Notes: generated by a model from the sequence alone, not told the origin. A DNA stretch of 44,081 nucleotides from Thermus arciformis (GCF_900102145.1 NZ_FNBC01000019.1:1-44081); one strand, 5' to 3'. Counted from the first letter of the stretch, positions 8,378 through 16,479 are shown. Translations and numbers: made by a program.

Positions 8378-9489
8378 TCCGCCTGGGCTACCCCTGCGAG
8401 AACCTCACCCTGAAGGCCACCACCAACCGCACCCTGCGCCTCGCCCACCTCACCGAGGAGCGGGTGCGGGAGAAGGTGGCGCAAAACCTAAAGGACCTGG
8501 AAAGGATCCTCCGCTTCAACGCCGAACACGGCTTCGCCCTCTTCCGCATCGGCCAGCACCTCATCCCCTTCGCCTCCCACCCCCTTTTCCCCTACGACTG
8601 GGAAGGAGCCCACAAGGAGGCCTTGGGGCGCCTCGGGGCCCTGGCCCGTGCCCTCGGCCAGCGGCTTTCCATGCACCCTGGGCCCTACGTGAACCCGGGA
8701 AGCCAAGACCCCAAGGTGGTGGAGCGCTCCCTAATGGAGCTCCGCTACTCCGCCCGGGTCCTCTCCCTCCTCGGGGCGGAAGACGGGGTCTTGGTCCTCC
8801 ACCTGGGCGGGGCCTACGGGGAGAAGGGGAGGGCCCTCCGCCGCTTCGTGGAAAACCTCCGGGGGGAGGGGGAGGTCCTGCGCTACCTGGCCCTGGAGAA
8901 CGACGAGAGGCTCTGGAACGTGGAGGAGGCCCTGGAGGCGGCGGAGGCCCTGGGGGTGCCCGTGGTGGTGGACACCCTTCACCACGCCCTAAACCCCGGG
9001 AGGCTCTCCCTGGAGGAGGCCTTCCGCCTCACCTTTCCCACCTGGCGGGGCCGGCCCAAGGTGCACCTGGCAAGCCAGGACCCTAAAAAGCGCCCCGGGG
9101 CCCACGCCTTCCGGGTAAGGAAGAGGGACTGGGAGCGCCTGCTTGCCGCCTTGCCCGCCCCGGCCGACGTCATGGTGGAGGCCAAGGGCAAGGAGCGGGG
9201 CCTAAGTACCCCGCTCTGGCTTGCGCCAGAGCGGGGGCCCCAAAAGAGCCTTCGCAAAGCCCTACCCCCGGCGTCCCATGTGGCGAAATCAAGGTGCGGG
9301 CACTTAGCAATGGAGGTACTGGGGCAAGACCTCCTCCGGGGCCTGGGGCGTGGGCAGGATTTCCTTAAGGGCCTCGGGGAAGGGGGCGGTGTTCCCCTCC
9401 TTGAGCATGAGGTACTGGTCCAGGGTGAGGGGGCTGAAGGGGAGGAGGGAAAGGAGGGGCACGAGGCGGTCCATGAGCCAAAGGGGTAG
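8374..9489 (+). CDS. uvsE: UV damage endonuclease UvsE (UVDE), with read-through C-terminal tail
   Basis: From the GTG at 8374 (overlapping the previous stop by 4) the first 276 codons encode a [14 protein letters not shown] near the start, [53 protein letters not shown] and [11 protein letters not shown], the conserved metal ligands and lysine of this TIM-barrel enzyme. It nicks DNA 5' of UV photoproducts. From codon 277 the frame enters repeat copy B and continues as unrelated sequence, then antisense to the epimerase gene, stopping at 9489 (371 codons). The native C terminus has probably been replaced; most catalytic residues lie before the repeat. Confidence 0.85.
   Translation: MIRLGYPCENLTLKATTNRTLRLAHLTEERVREKVAQNLKDLERILRFNAEHGFALFRIGQHLIPFASHPLFPYDWEGAHKEALGRLGALARALGQRLSMHPGPYVNPGSQDPKVVERSLMELRYSARVLSLLGAEDGVLVLHLGGAYGEKGRALRRFVENLRGEGEVLRYLALENDERLWNVEEALEAAEALGVPVVVDTLHHALNPGRLSLEEAFRLTFPTWRGRPKVHLASQDPKKRPGAHAFRVRKRDWERLLAALPAPADVMVEAKGKERGLSTPLWLAPERGPQKSLRKALPPASHVAKSRCGHLAMEVLGQDLLRGLGRGQDFLKGLGEGGGVPLLEHEVLVQGEGAEGEEGKEGHEAVHEPKG
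9202..9309 (+). repeat. Structured repeat element, copy B (108 bp)
   Basis: Begins CTAAGTACCCC and ends CTTAGCA like copy A. A perfect 12-bp stem (9209-9220 with 9225-9236) with a TTGC loop is followed by GGCCCCAAAAGAGCC. Outside the stem it is about 70% identical to copy A by eye; the inner stem differs but stays paired. It lies where uvsE and the epimerase gene converge: uvsE reads through it, while the epimerase stop codon (TAA, minus strand 9306-9304) lies in its terminal CTTAGCA. Confidence 0.7.
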
Positions 9490-10167
9490 GGGCAGGAAGG
9501 GCTTCTTCCTCCCCAAGGCCTCCATCACCAGGAGGAGGAGCTCGCGGAAGGTGTACTCCTTAGGCCCCACCAGGTCGTAGGTGCCCTCGAGGCCCCGCTC
9601 CAAGGCCTCCACGAAGGCCTCCGCCACGTCCCCCACGTACACGGGCCGGAAAGGAAAGCTCCCGTCCCCGATGAGGGGGACGAAGGGAAGGGGGGCACAG
9701 ACGAGGCCCCTAAGGACCCCCCCGAAGAACCCGTCCCCGGGGCCGAAGATGAGGCTTGGGCGGAAGATGGCGTGGCTTAGGCCGCTTTGGCGCACCAGGG
9801 CCTCCCCTTCCGCCTTGGTCCGGTGGTAACGGCTTGGGGCGTCTGGCCTTGCCCCCAGGGCGGACATGTGGAGGAGGCGGCCCACCCCGGCCCGCTCCAT
9901 GGCCCTTAGGAGGTTCCTCACCCCCTCCACGTGCACCGCCTGAAAGGTCTGCTCCCCCTCTCGGATGAGGCCCGCCAGGTAGATGGCGGCCTCCGCCCCC
10001 TGGAGGTCCGGGGCTTCCTTGGCGATGTCCCCCTCTACCAGGACCGCCCCCTCGGGGAGGGGCCTGGACCTGCGGGCAAGGACCAGGGGGGTGTGGCCCC
10101 GCTTAAGGAGGGCCCGCACCACCTCCTGGCCCACGAACCCCGTCCCGCCCACGACGAAAACCCGCAT
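9304..10167 (-). CDS. NAD-dependent epimerase/dehydratase, NDUFA9-like
   Basis: 287 residues. [20 protein letters not shown] is the Rossmann motif of extended SDR proteins. [22 protein letters not shown] carries the Tyr-x3-Lys pair, and [12 protein letters not shown] is typical of the complex I NDUFA9-like/atypical SDR group. It starts 5 bases after the ldrP stop, so it is probably the third gene of the litR-ldrP operon and thus under light control. Its stop codon comes from the end of repeat copy B, so the C terminus may have been altered by that element. Substrate unknown. Confidence 0.8.
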   Translation of the reverse strand: MRVFVVGGTGFVGQEVVRALLKRGHTPLVLARRSRPLPEGAVLVEGDIAKEAPDLQGAEAAIYLAGLIREGEQTFQAVHVEGVRNLLRAMERAGVGRLLHMSALGARPDAPSRYHRTKAEGEALVRQSGLSHAIFRPSLIFGPGDGFFGGVLRGLVCAPLPFVPLIGDGSFPFRPVYVGDVAEAFVEALERGLEGTYDLVGPKEYTFRELLLLVMEALGRKKPFLPLPLWLMDRLVPLLSLLPFSPLTLDQYLMLKEGNTAPFPEALKEILPTPQAPEEVLPQYLHC

Positions 10168-10172
10168 GGGCG

Positions 10173-10760
10173 CTAGGCCGCCTCCAAGGCCCCTTCCGCC
10201 TCGGCCTCGAGGGCCTGAAGGTTCAGGAGGTACACCTTGCGGTAGGCGGTGGCGATGAGGCCCCCTTGGCGGAGGTCGGAGAGGATCTTGGACACCGACT
10301 CGCGGGTGGAGGCGGTGGCGTCGGCGATCTCCTCGTGGGAGACGGTGACGTAGAGGCCCTTCTCGTCCCGGTAGGAGGCCGGGGTGTCGGCGAGGAAGAG
10401 GAGGTAGCGGGCGATGCGGGCCCGAAGCTCTCCCGTCTGCAGGTGGGCCTCGTAGGCGTGGACCCGCCGCATCTGCCGGGCGAGGTTCTTCGCCACCTGG
10501 TGCAGGGCCTCGTGGGACATGGCCTTGGGGTCAAACCCCTGGACCACGGCCTCCGTCATGGCCTCCGCGGTGTAGCGGTAGCGCTTGCCCTCCAAGGCCT
10601 CCTCGCCAAAGAAGTCCCCCGGGAGGACGTGGCGCAGGGTGAGGATGCGCCCGTCGGGCAAAAGCTCCACCACCCGCACCAGCCCCTCCTCCAGGCGGTA
10701 GAGGGTGTGGGCGTTCTCCCCCCTCAGGTAGATGGTCTCCTTGCGGCCAAACCTCTTCAT
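10173..10760 (-). CDS. ldrP: CRP/FNR-family transcriptional activator LdrP
   Basis: 195 residues from the ATG at 10760, which has a strong GGAGGA ribosome-binding site. The N-terminal half is a cyclic-nucleotide-binding-type beta roll ([30 protein letters not shown]). The C-terminal half is the CRP winged helix ([20 protein letters not shown]). It closely resembles T. thermophilus TTHB099/LdrP, known to activate promoters including that of crtB without cAMP. It overlaps the end of litR by 4 bases, consistent with co-transcription, so LitR indirectly controls the LdrP regulon. Confidence 0.92.
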   Translation of the reverse strand: MKRFGRKETIYLRGENAHTLYRLEEGLVRVVELLPDGRILTLRHVLPGDFFGEEALEGKRYRYTAEAMTEAVVQGFDPKAMSHEALHQVAKNLARQMRRVHAYEAHLQTGELRARIARYLLFLADTPASYRDEKGLYVTVSHEEIADATASTRESVSKILSDLRQGGLIATAYRKVYLLNLQALEAEAEGALEAA

Positions 10761-11608
10761 GCTTCCTCCTTTTCCGTCTCCAGCCAAAGGGCCTCGGCGA
10801 GGGCCTCGGGCGCCTCCAAGTGCTCGGCGCCAAGCCTCCTGGCCTCCTCCGGGTCCGCCCCCTGCCCCCCGAGGAAGACCCGGGGGGCGAGGTCCTTGAG
10901 GGCCCCGTCGGGAAGGGCCCTCAAGGGCTCAGAGAGGAGGGCGGAGAGGACCACGGCCCTCGCCCCAAGCCGCCGGGCCAGGGCCCTGAGGTCGGGCAGG
11001 GGGGTGTCGGGGCCCAGGTAGAGGGCGGGAAGCCCCCGGCGGCGGAGGTGGTAGGCGGCGAGCATGGCCCCCATCTCGTGCCGCTCCCCGGGGGGCGTGG
11101 TGACGAGGACGGGGGGCCCCGGGGGAAGGCCCGCGAGGTCCAAAAGCTCCTGGAGCCGCGCCCGGAGGAAAGTGGAGGCCAGGTGCTCCTCCGCCACCCC
11201 GATCTCCCCCCGGTGCCAGGCCTCCCCCACCTCCCGGAGGACGGGGAGGAGGAGGTGCTTCAGGGCGCCCTCCGGGCCCAAGAGCCTGAGGCCCCGGCGG
11301 AAGAGGGCCTCGGCCCCGGCGAGGTCCCCCCGGAGGAGGGCCTGGATGAGGTCGGCCCCCAGGCCCTCGAGGCGCACCTCCTGGGCCAGGTAGCGGCGGA
11401 TGGCGGCCTTGGGCGTGGCCCCCTCCTCCAGCCAGCGCTTGATGGTCTTCAGGGCCTCCACGTCCTCCAGACGGTAGAGGCGGTGCCCCCCCGGGGTGCG
11501 CAGGGGCTTGGGGAAGCCGTAGCGGCGCTCCCACTGGCGGAGCACCTCGGCGGAGAGGCCGGTCATGGCCTCCACCTCGGCGATGCTGTACACCCCGGAG
11601 GAGGTCAT
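10757..11608 (-). CDS. litR: LitR/CarH, B12-dependent photoreceptor repressor (MerR family)
   Basis: 283 residues: an N-terminal MerR-type winged helix ([20 protein letters not shown]), a four-helix light-sensing cap and a Rossmann cobalamin domain. Residues known to matter in T. thermophilus CarH are at the expected positions: Trp131, His132, Glu141, His142 and the lower-ligand His177 in ERHEMGA. With adenosylcobalamin it forms a DNA-binding tetramer in the dark; light breaks the Co-C bond and releases it. The ATG at 11608 is preceded by TTGACA-17-TACCCT with a 6-base gap, so the mRNA is leaderless and the operator overlaps its own promoter. Confidence 0.95.
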   Translation of the reverse strand: MTSSGVYSIAEVEAMTGLSAEVLRQWERRYGFPKPLRTPGGHRLYRLEDVEALKTIKRWLEEGATPKAAIRRYLAQEVRLEGLGADLIQALLRGDLAGAEALFRRGLRLLGPEGALKHLLLPVLREVGEAWHRGEIGVAEEHLASTFLRARLQELLDLAGLPPGPPVLVTTPPGERHEMGAMLAAYHLRRRGLPALYLGPDTPLPDLRALARRLGARAVVLSALLSEPLRALPDGALKDLAPRVFLGGQGADPEEARRLGAEHLEAPEALAEALWLETEKEEA

Positions 11609-11614
11609 GGCCTA

Positions 11615-11643
11615 AGGGTAGCAGGTTGTACAACTCCTGTCAA
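11615..11643 (-). promoter_or_regulatory. litR promoter, leaderless
   Basis: On the minus strand TTGACA (11643-11638) and TACCCT (11620-11615) are separated by exactly 17 bases, and the ATG follows 6 bases after the -10 box. The -35 box lies within the middle repeat of the LitR operator, so binding would block transcription. Confidence 0.85.
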
Positions 11644-11655
11644 GGTCTTGTACCA
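11623..11655 (-). promoter_or_regulatory. LitR/CarH operator, three 11-bp direct repeats, outermost one altered by the IS
   Basis: In the litR direction the repeats are (outer) tgGTACAagac, (middle) cTTGACAggag and (inner) tTGTACAacct, matching the nTGTACAnnnn operator organisation known for T. thermophilus CarH. The outer repeat would have been cTGTACAagac: its last two bases now come from the inserted IS (11654-11655), giving a one-base mismatch in the core. The other part of the original site survives at 14295-14303 beside crtB. Confidence 0.8.
11647..11653. repeat. Target-site duplication CTTGTAC, left copy (right copy 14295-14301)
   Basis: CTTGTAC lies directly before the left terminal repeat (11654) and again directly after the right terminal repeat (ending 14294). 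A perfect 7-bp duplication at exactly these positions marks a single insertion event into one site. Confidence 0.85.
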
Positions 11656-11660
11656 GGGCT

Positions 11661-12888
11661 TTACCCAAAACTCCTTCCTCGCCCTCCCTTAGCCTGCTTC
11701 AAGAGTTCTTGGGTGACTTCATAGTTGAGCAGGCGAACCAGGCCCCTCAGGAGCAGGTACGGACCATCCCTCTCGCTGGGCAGCCCCAGCTTGCCCCCGA
11801 GCTGCAAAAGAAACCCCTTGAACGGATCCCCCAACCGCTCAACTTCCCAAAGGAACACCGCCAGCCCCAGCAAAACCGCCACCACCTTCCGGATCCGGGC
11901 AAGCCCCCGCACCTGGAAGGTCTCAAGCCCCAGCCCCGTCTTCAAAAGCCGGAAGAACCGCTCCACCTCCCACCGCCTGCGGTACGCCTCCACCACCTGC
12001 GCCGCCTCCTCCCTCCCCCTCACCGGCAAGCTGGTCAGTAGCCACCACTCCCCACGCCGCCCCAGGGCTGGCACCCGGCAGACCACCAGGTGGAGCCGCC
12101 TCCCCTCCACCTCCACCTCCCTCCATCCGAAGTGGAGCCGCACCCGCTGGTACCTGCCCCCTACCCTCAGCTCCACCTCCTCCCCACAGGGAAGGGCCAG
12201 GGAAGAAGCCACCTTCGCCAGAGAACCCCCCTCCCCAAGCTTCCGGTCCCGGTAGACCCGCACCACGAACTCCTCCCCCAGGGCCAGCACCTGCCCAAAC
12301 ACCTTCCGGTCGTCAAACCCCCGGTCCGCCACATACACCAGCCTCCTGCCCACGCCCCCCAATCGCTCCCGGGCCGCCTCAATGGCTCCCTCCACCTCCT
12401 TGGGCAGGCTGGCAAACCCCCTCTCCCCGTAGGCCACCAGGTGGGCGTACCCCAGGGCCAGCCGCCCCGCGGGGTCCAACCCCAGGGCGGTGAGGAGCTC
12501 GTACCCGGGCCGCCTATCCTTCCCCACCCGGGCTATCCCCTCCAGGGCCCGGGCATAGGGCTTGGCCACCGGGCTCAGGTCCAGGAGGACCAGAACCTCC
12601 TCACCCTCCAGGGCAGTCGCGCTCTCCTGATAGACCCGGTCAAGGAGGGCTTCTGCCTCCACCCGTGGGTTGGACAGGAAGCGGTAAAGGGCTTTGGCCT
12701 GGTGGAAGCGGTTCTGGAGGGGAGAAGGGAGCGAGGCCACCATCTCGCTCACCCGGGCTGAGCCTGCGGCCAAGGCGCCCCGCACCACCTCTTCAAACCG
12801 TCGGTGGAGGCGCTTATCGGGGGAAAACGCTCGCAAAACGGCCCGTGAACTCCTGGAGCCTGGCCTCGGCCACCTTGAGCATGTCCAT
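11661..12888 (-). CDS. IS4-family DDE transposase with an apparent frameshift near its start
   Basis: The C-terminal region has YRRRWEVERFFRLLK, exactly the Y-2-R-3-E-6-K signature of IS4 transposases; the aspartates appear in VLLDLSPVAKPY and YVADRGFDD. The likely true N terminus starts at the ATG at 12888 (MDMLKVAEARLQEFTGRFAS) but stops after 24 codons in a TTTTCCCCC run (12827-12819). Dropping one C joins it to SPDKRLHRRFEEVV. The long frame reading from 12926 has an implausible N terminus. Either a mutation, a sequencing error or slippage is possible. The stop lies inside the terminal repeat, about 408 residues if repaired. Confidence 0.8.
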
Positions 12889-12992
12889 GGATCACCCCCG
12901 GTACCAGATACGGGCTGCGCCCGCAAGGGGATATGAACCCTCTAGACTAGACGCTGATTTTGATGTAGGATGACCTCATCCGGGAGGTCAAG

Positions 12993-13274
12993 ATGAAGAA
13001 GCCCAAAGCGGTACCCCCACAGGTTAAGTTTCAAGCAGCTCTGGAGGCCATCAAGGGGGAGAAGAGCCTGGTGGAACTCGCCCGCATCTACAACGTCCAC
13101 CCCAACACCATCGTGAAGTGGAAGGCGGAGCTCATGGAGAAGGGGGCCACCATCTTCTCCAACGAGACCCAGGAGAAGGAGCTGGAGAAGAAGATCCGCG
13201 ACCTGGAACAGCTCATCGGCAAAAAGGAAGTGGAGATCGCCCTCCTAAAAAACTTCCTCGGGCAGGGGAGGTAA
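12993..13274 (+). CDS. IS3-family transposase OrfA
   Basis: 93 residues: a helix-turn-helix of the IS3/IS911 OrfA type (VKFQAALEAIKGEKSLVELA, then VHPNTIVKWKAEL) followed by a leucine zipper-like segment (LEKKIRDLEQLIGKKEVEI). Near its end is the slippery heptamer A AAA AAC (13247-13253) in the correct frame, where ribosomes can slip by -1 into orfB to make the full transposase; a purine-rich stretch about 10 bases upstream could stimulate this. Confidence 0.88.
   Translation: MKKPKAVPPQVKFQAALEAIKGEKSLVELARIYNVHPNTIVKWKAELMEKGATIFSNETQEKELEKKIRDLEQLIGKKEVEIALLKNFLGQGR
13247..13253 (+). promoter_or_regulatory. Programmed -1 frameshift site A AAA AAC
   Basis: In the orfA frame the codons are CTA AAA AAC, the classical slippery heptamer of IS3 elements; orfB is in the -1 frame. 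The stretch GGAAGTGGAGAT about 10 bases upstream resembles the ribosome-binding stimulator found in related elements. Confidence 0.75.
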
Positions 13275-13279
13275 AGCGG

Positions 13280-14224
13280 ATGACCCTGGGCGAGCGCATC
13301 GACCTGGCCCGCGAGGCGCTGGCCCAGGGTCTGGCTCCCCTGCCCATCGTCCTGAGTGCCCTGGAGATCCCTCGGGCCACCTGGTACTACTACCGGAAGC
13401 AGAAGGTGGAGGCGGACAGGAAGAGGGAGGGGGAGGAGCGCCGCCTCAAGAGGGCCATCGAAGAGATCCTGCTGGAGCACCCCGAGTACGGCTACCGCCG
13501 GGTCACCGAGGAGCTCCACAGAAAGGGCATTCCGGTCAACCACAAACGGGTCCACCGCCTACTGCAGGACTTCCACCTCTCCCTGAAACGCACCGCCCGG
13601 AAGCCCAAGCCCAACCCCCTGCTGCAGATCGTGCTTTTGGCCGGGGACAAGGCCGACCTCCGGGGTTTCCTGCTGAAGCAGAGGGAACCGGAGCCCTTTG
13701 AGCTCCTGTACACCGACTTCACCCTCCTGCCCTACCGGGGAGGGAAGGCCTGGTTCGTACCCATCCTAGACCACAGGACGCGGACGGTGGTGGCCTGGGG
13801 TTTAGGGCCTTCTCCCTCGGCGGAGCTGGCTCTGGAGGCGTGGGAGGAGGCCAAGACCTTTCTCCAGGCCCAGGTGGGGAGGCTCCCCAGGGCCCTGGTG
13901 CACCACGACCAGGGGGGACCTTTCCTGAGCCACGACTGGGTGGGGACGCTTCTTCTCAGGGACGGGCAGCGGCTTTCCTACAGCCTGATGGGGGCTAAAG
14001 GAAATCCCACGATGGAGAGCTTTTTTGCCCGGTTCAAGGGGGAGGGGGGAGACCAGTTTTTGGAGGCCAGAAGCCTTGGGGAGCTAAAGGAGGTGGTGAA
14101 GGAGCGCCTACGCTACTACCACGAGAGCCGGTTGCACTCGGGGCTCGGTTATCGGACGCCGAGGGAGGTGATGGAGGAGGCGCTGGGGCAAAGCACACAG
14201 GACATCACATGGGAGGCAGGGTGA
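13280..14224 (+). CDS. IS3-family transposase OrfB (integrase core)
   Basis: 314 residues from the ATG at 13280; in vivo probably made as an OrfA-OrfB fusion by -1 frameshifting. Contains the HTH_21 region (EHPEYGYRRVTEELHRKGI) and the rve catalytic core: first Asp in LLYTDFTLLPY, second in HHDQGG (usually HSDQG) and Glu in GNPTMESFFARFKGE. The C-terminal YYHESRLHSGLGYRTP matches the IS3 YN..R.H..LGY.TP motif. It looks intact and may be able to move itself. Confidence 0.9.
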   Translation: MTLGERIDLAREALAQGLAPLPIVLSALEIPRATWYYYRKQKVEADRKREGEERRLKRAIEEILLEHPEYGYRRVTEELHRKGIPVNHKRVHRLLQDFHLSLKRTARKPKPNPLLQIVLLAGDKADLRGFLLKQREPEPFELLYTDFTLLPYRGGKAWFVPILDHRTRTVVAWGLGPSPSAELALEAWEEAKTFLQAQVGRLPRALVHHDQGGPFLSHDWVGTLLLRDGQRLSYSLMGAKGNPTMESFFARFKGEGGDQFLEARSLGELKEVVKERLRYYHESRLHSGLGYRTPREVMEEALGQSTQDITWEAG

Positions 14225-14319
14225 AAGTGTCTAAGTTTAGGGGGCTGGATCAAGGGGAGATTTACCACGAAACGGAGATGTGGGTAAAGTCCTGCTTGTA
14301 CAGCTTGGCCGAGTGTGGG

Positions 14320-14350
14320 CGGGACAAAAGTCCCGTAAAAGGGGTACACT
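14320..14350 (+). promoter_or_regulatory. crtB promoter region with CGGGAC-aaaa-GTCCCG palindrome
   Basis: A -10-like TACACT (14345-14350) lies 15 bases before the crtB ATG. The matching -35 (GGGACA or GGACAA near 14321-14327) is poor, which suits an activator-dependent promoter; LdrP is known to activate crtB in T. thermophilus. A perfect 6-bp inverted repeat (14320-14325 with 14330-14335) overlaps the -35. All of this lies downstream of the IS and survives the insertion. Confidence 0.55.
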
Positions 14351-14365
14351 AAAACTGAACTCAGT

Positions 14366-15217
14366 ATGGAGCCCGATTGGAAAGCCCTCCTCCGGATCCT
14401 CCGGGCCCACTCCGCCACCTTCTACCTGGGAAGCCTCCTCTTCCCCAAGGAGGCCCGCAAGGGGGCCTGGGCGGTCTACGCCGCCTGCCGCCTGGGGGAC
14501 GAGGCGGTGGACGGGGAGGGCGGGGGCCCCAAGGCCCTAGAGGCCTGGTGGGCGGGGGTGGAGCGGGCCTACCGGGGGAGGCCCCTCGCCGAGTGGGAGA
14601 AGGGCCTCGCCTGGGCCCTGGAGCGCTGGGACATCCCCTTTGAGGCCTTCGCCCACATGCGGGAGGGCTTCCAAACCGACCTCGGCCCCGTGCGGCTCAG
14701 GACAGAGGAAGAGCTCCTCCGCTACTGCTACCAGGTGGCGGGCACCGTGGGGCGGATGATGGCCCCCATCGCCGGGGGGAATGGGGAGGCGGAGGCCCGG
14801 GCGGTCCAGCTGGGCCAGGCCCTGCAGCTCACCAACATCCTCCGGGACGTGGGGGAGGACCTGAGGCGGGACCGGGTCTACCTGCCCATGGAGCTCCTGG
14901 AAGCCTACGGGGTGCGCCTGAGCGACCTTATGGCGGGGCGCATCACCCCGGAGTACCGCGCCCTCATGGCCCACCTGGAGGGGAAGGCCCGGGCCCTCTA
15001 CCGGGAGGGGCTTGCGGGCCTGGGCCACCTCAAGGTGGGCCGGGCGGCCATCGCCCTTGCCGCCTTGCAGTACCGGGGGATCCTGGACAAGCTCAGGCTT
15101 TCGGGCTACGACAACCTGGGGAGGCGGGCCCACCTCAAGGCCTGGGAAAGGGCCTTCCTCGTGCCCAAGGCCTTCCTTGCCGCCCGCTTTCCCCCAAGCC
15201 TGGAGGAAAGCCCCTGA
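14366..15217 (+). CDS. crtB: Phytoene synthase CrtB
   Basis: 283 residues. The two aspartate-rich substrate motifs of squalene/phytoene synthases are present: DEAVD near residue 49 and DVGEDLRRDRVYLP near residue 170. It condenses two geranylgeranyl diphosphates to phytoene, the first committed carotenoid step. It overlaps phr by 1 base (TGATG), so it heads a transcription unit running through the photolyase and possibly beyond. In T. thermophilus crtB lies directly divergent from litR; here 2.6 kb of IS sequence separates them. Confidence 0.95.
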   Translation: MEPDWKALLRILRAHSATFYLGSLLFPKEARKGAWAVYAACRLGDEAVDGEGGGPKALEAWWAGVERAYRGRPLAEWEKGLAWALERWDIPFEAFAHMREGFQTDLGPVRLRTEEELLRYCYQVAGTVGRMMAPIAGGNGEAEARAVQLGQALQLTNILRDVGEDLRRDRVYLPMELLEAYGVRLSDLMAGRITPEYRALMAHLEGKARALYREGLAGLGHLKVGRAAIALAALQYRGILDKLRLSGYDNLGRRAHLKAWERAFLVPKAFLAARFPPSLEESP

Positions 15218-16479
15218 TGGGCCCCTTTCTCGTCTGGCACCGGGGCGACCTCCGCCTCCACGACCACCCGGCCCTCCTCGAGGCCCTGGCCCGGGGGCCG
15301 GTGGTGGGCCTCGTGGTCCTGGACCCCAACAACCTGAAGACCACCCCGAGGCGGCGGGCCTGGTTCCTGGAGAACGTCCGGGCCCTTAGGGAGGCCTACC
15401 GGGCCCGGGGCGGGGCCCTTTGGGTCCTGGAGGGCCTCCCTTGGGAGAAGGTGCCCGAGGCGGCGAGGAGGCTTAAGGCCCAAGGGGTCTACGCCCTGAA
15501 GGGCTACACCCCCTACGGCCACCACCGGGACGCCCGGGTGGCCGAGGCCCTTCCCGTCCCCCTCCACCTCCTCCCCGCCCCCCACCTCCTCCCCCCCGAC
15601 CTCCCCAAGCCCTACCGGGTCTACACCCCCTTTAGCCGCCTCTACCGGGGGGCCGACCCGCCCCTCCCCCCTCCCGAGGCCCTGCCTAAGGGGCCGGAGG
15701 AGGGGGAGATCCCCCGGGAAGACCCGGGGCTTCCCCTCCCCGAGCCGGGGGAGGAGGCGGCCTTGAGGCGGCTTTGGGGCTTCCTCGAGGCCAAGCTTCC
15801 CCGCTACGCCGAGGAACGGGACCGGCTGGACGGGGAGGGGGGCTCGAGGCTTTCCCCCTACTTCGCCCTGGGGGCCCTCTCCCCGAGGCTTGCCGCCTGG
15901 GAGGCTAAGAGGCGGGGCGGGGAGGGGGCGAGGAAGTGGGTGGCCGAGCTCCTTTGGCGGGACTTCTCCTACCACCTCCTCTACCATTTCCCCTGGATGG
16001 CGGAAAGGCCCCTGGACCCGAGGTTCCAGGCCTTCCCCTGGGAGGAGGACGAGGCCCTCTTTCAGGCCTGGTACGAGGGGAAGACGGGGGTCCCCCTGGT
16101 GGACGCCGCCATGCGGGAGCTCAGGGCCACGGGCTTCCTCTCCAACCGGGCCCGCATGGCCGTGGCCCAGTTCGCGGTGAAGTACCTCCTCCTCCCCTGG
16201 AGGAGGGCGGAGGAGGCCTTCCGCCACCTCCTCCTGGACGGGGACCGGGCGGTGAACCTCCAGGGCTGGCAGTGGGCGGGAGGGCTTGGGGTGGACGCCG
16301 CCCCCTACTTCCGGGTCTTCAACCTGGTGGCCCAAGGGGAACGGCACGACCCCGAGGGGCGTTGGCTCAAGCGCTGGGCCCCGGAGTACCCCTCCTACGC
16401 CCCCAAGGACCCCGTGGTGGACCTGGAGGAGGCGAGGAGGCGCTACCTGCGCCTGGCGAAGGGCCTCCCCCGAGGGTAG
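15217..16479 (+). CDS. phr: DNA photolyase (CPD class I)
   Basis: 420 residues, the length known for T. thermophilus photolyase. It opens with LVWHRGDLRLHDHPAL, the cryptochrome/photolyase start. The FAD-binding region includes WVAELLWRDFSYHLL, GVPLVDAAMRELRATGFLSN, RMAVAQF and WQWAGGLGVDAAPYFRVFNL. It splits UV-made cyclobutane pyrimidine dimers using visible light. Start ATG overlaps the crtB stop by one base. Co-expression of a photolyase with carotenoid genes makes both light defences respond together. Confidence 0.95.
   Translation: MGPFLVWHRGDLRLHDHPALLEALARGPVVGLVVLDPNNLKTTPRRRAWFLENVRALREAYRARGGALWVLEGLPWEKVPEAARRLKAQGVYALKGYTPYGHHRDARVAEALPVPLHLLPAPHLLPPDLPKPYRVYTPFSRLYRGADPPLPPPEALPKGPEEGEIPREDPGLPLPEPGEEAALRRLWGFLEAKLPRYAEERDRLDGEGGSRLSPYFALGALSPRLAAWEAKRRGGEGARKWVAELLWRDFSYHLLYHFPWMAERPLDPRFQAFPWEEDEALFQAWYEGKTGVPLVDAAMRELRATGFLSNRARMAVAQFAVKYLLLPWRRAEEAFRHLLLDGDRAVNLQGWQWAGGLGVDAAPYFRVFNLVAQGERHDPEGRWLKRWAPEYPSYAPKDPVVDLEEARRRYLRLAKGLPRG

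Larger units (their letters stand above)
12932..14251 (+). mobile_element. IS3-family element nested in the IS4-family element
   Basis: Contains orfA and orfB in the usual -1 arrangement. AAGGGGA is present just outside both ends (12925-12931 and 14252-14258), which may be a target duplication, though 7 bp is longer than usual for IS3. Imperfect terminal repeats are visible: CTAGACTAGACGCT on the left against CTAAACTTAGACACT read inwards on the right. Exact ends are uncertain by 2-3 bases; a TGA...TCA boundary (12934-14252) is the alternative. Confidence 0.7.
11654..14294 (-). mobile_element. IS4-family element carrying a nested IS3-family element
   Basis: Left end CAGGGCTTTACCC (11654-11666) and right end, read inwards, CAGGACTTTACCC are inverted repeats; similarity continues for about 21 bases with three mismatches. 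The unit is 2641 bp. Without the nested IS3 element the IS4-type part is about 1.32 kb, a normal size. It carries an IS4 transposase on the minus strand and is flanked by CTTGTAC. It separates litR from crtB. Confidence 0.85.

Noticed and set aside
9205-9489. Functional C-terminal domain on UvsE
   Set aside because: The tail is encoded by repeat copy B and then by antisense of the epimerase gene, with no domain pattern.
12889-12926. Upstream GTG/ATG extension of the IS4 transposase to 12926
   Set aside because: The added residues do not resemble transposase, while the other frame gives a credible N terminus starting at 12888; the extension is the result of a frameshift.
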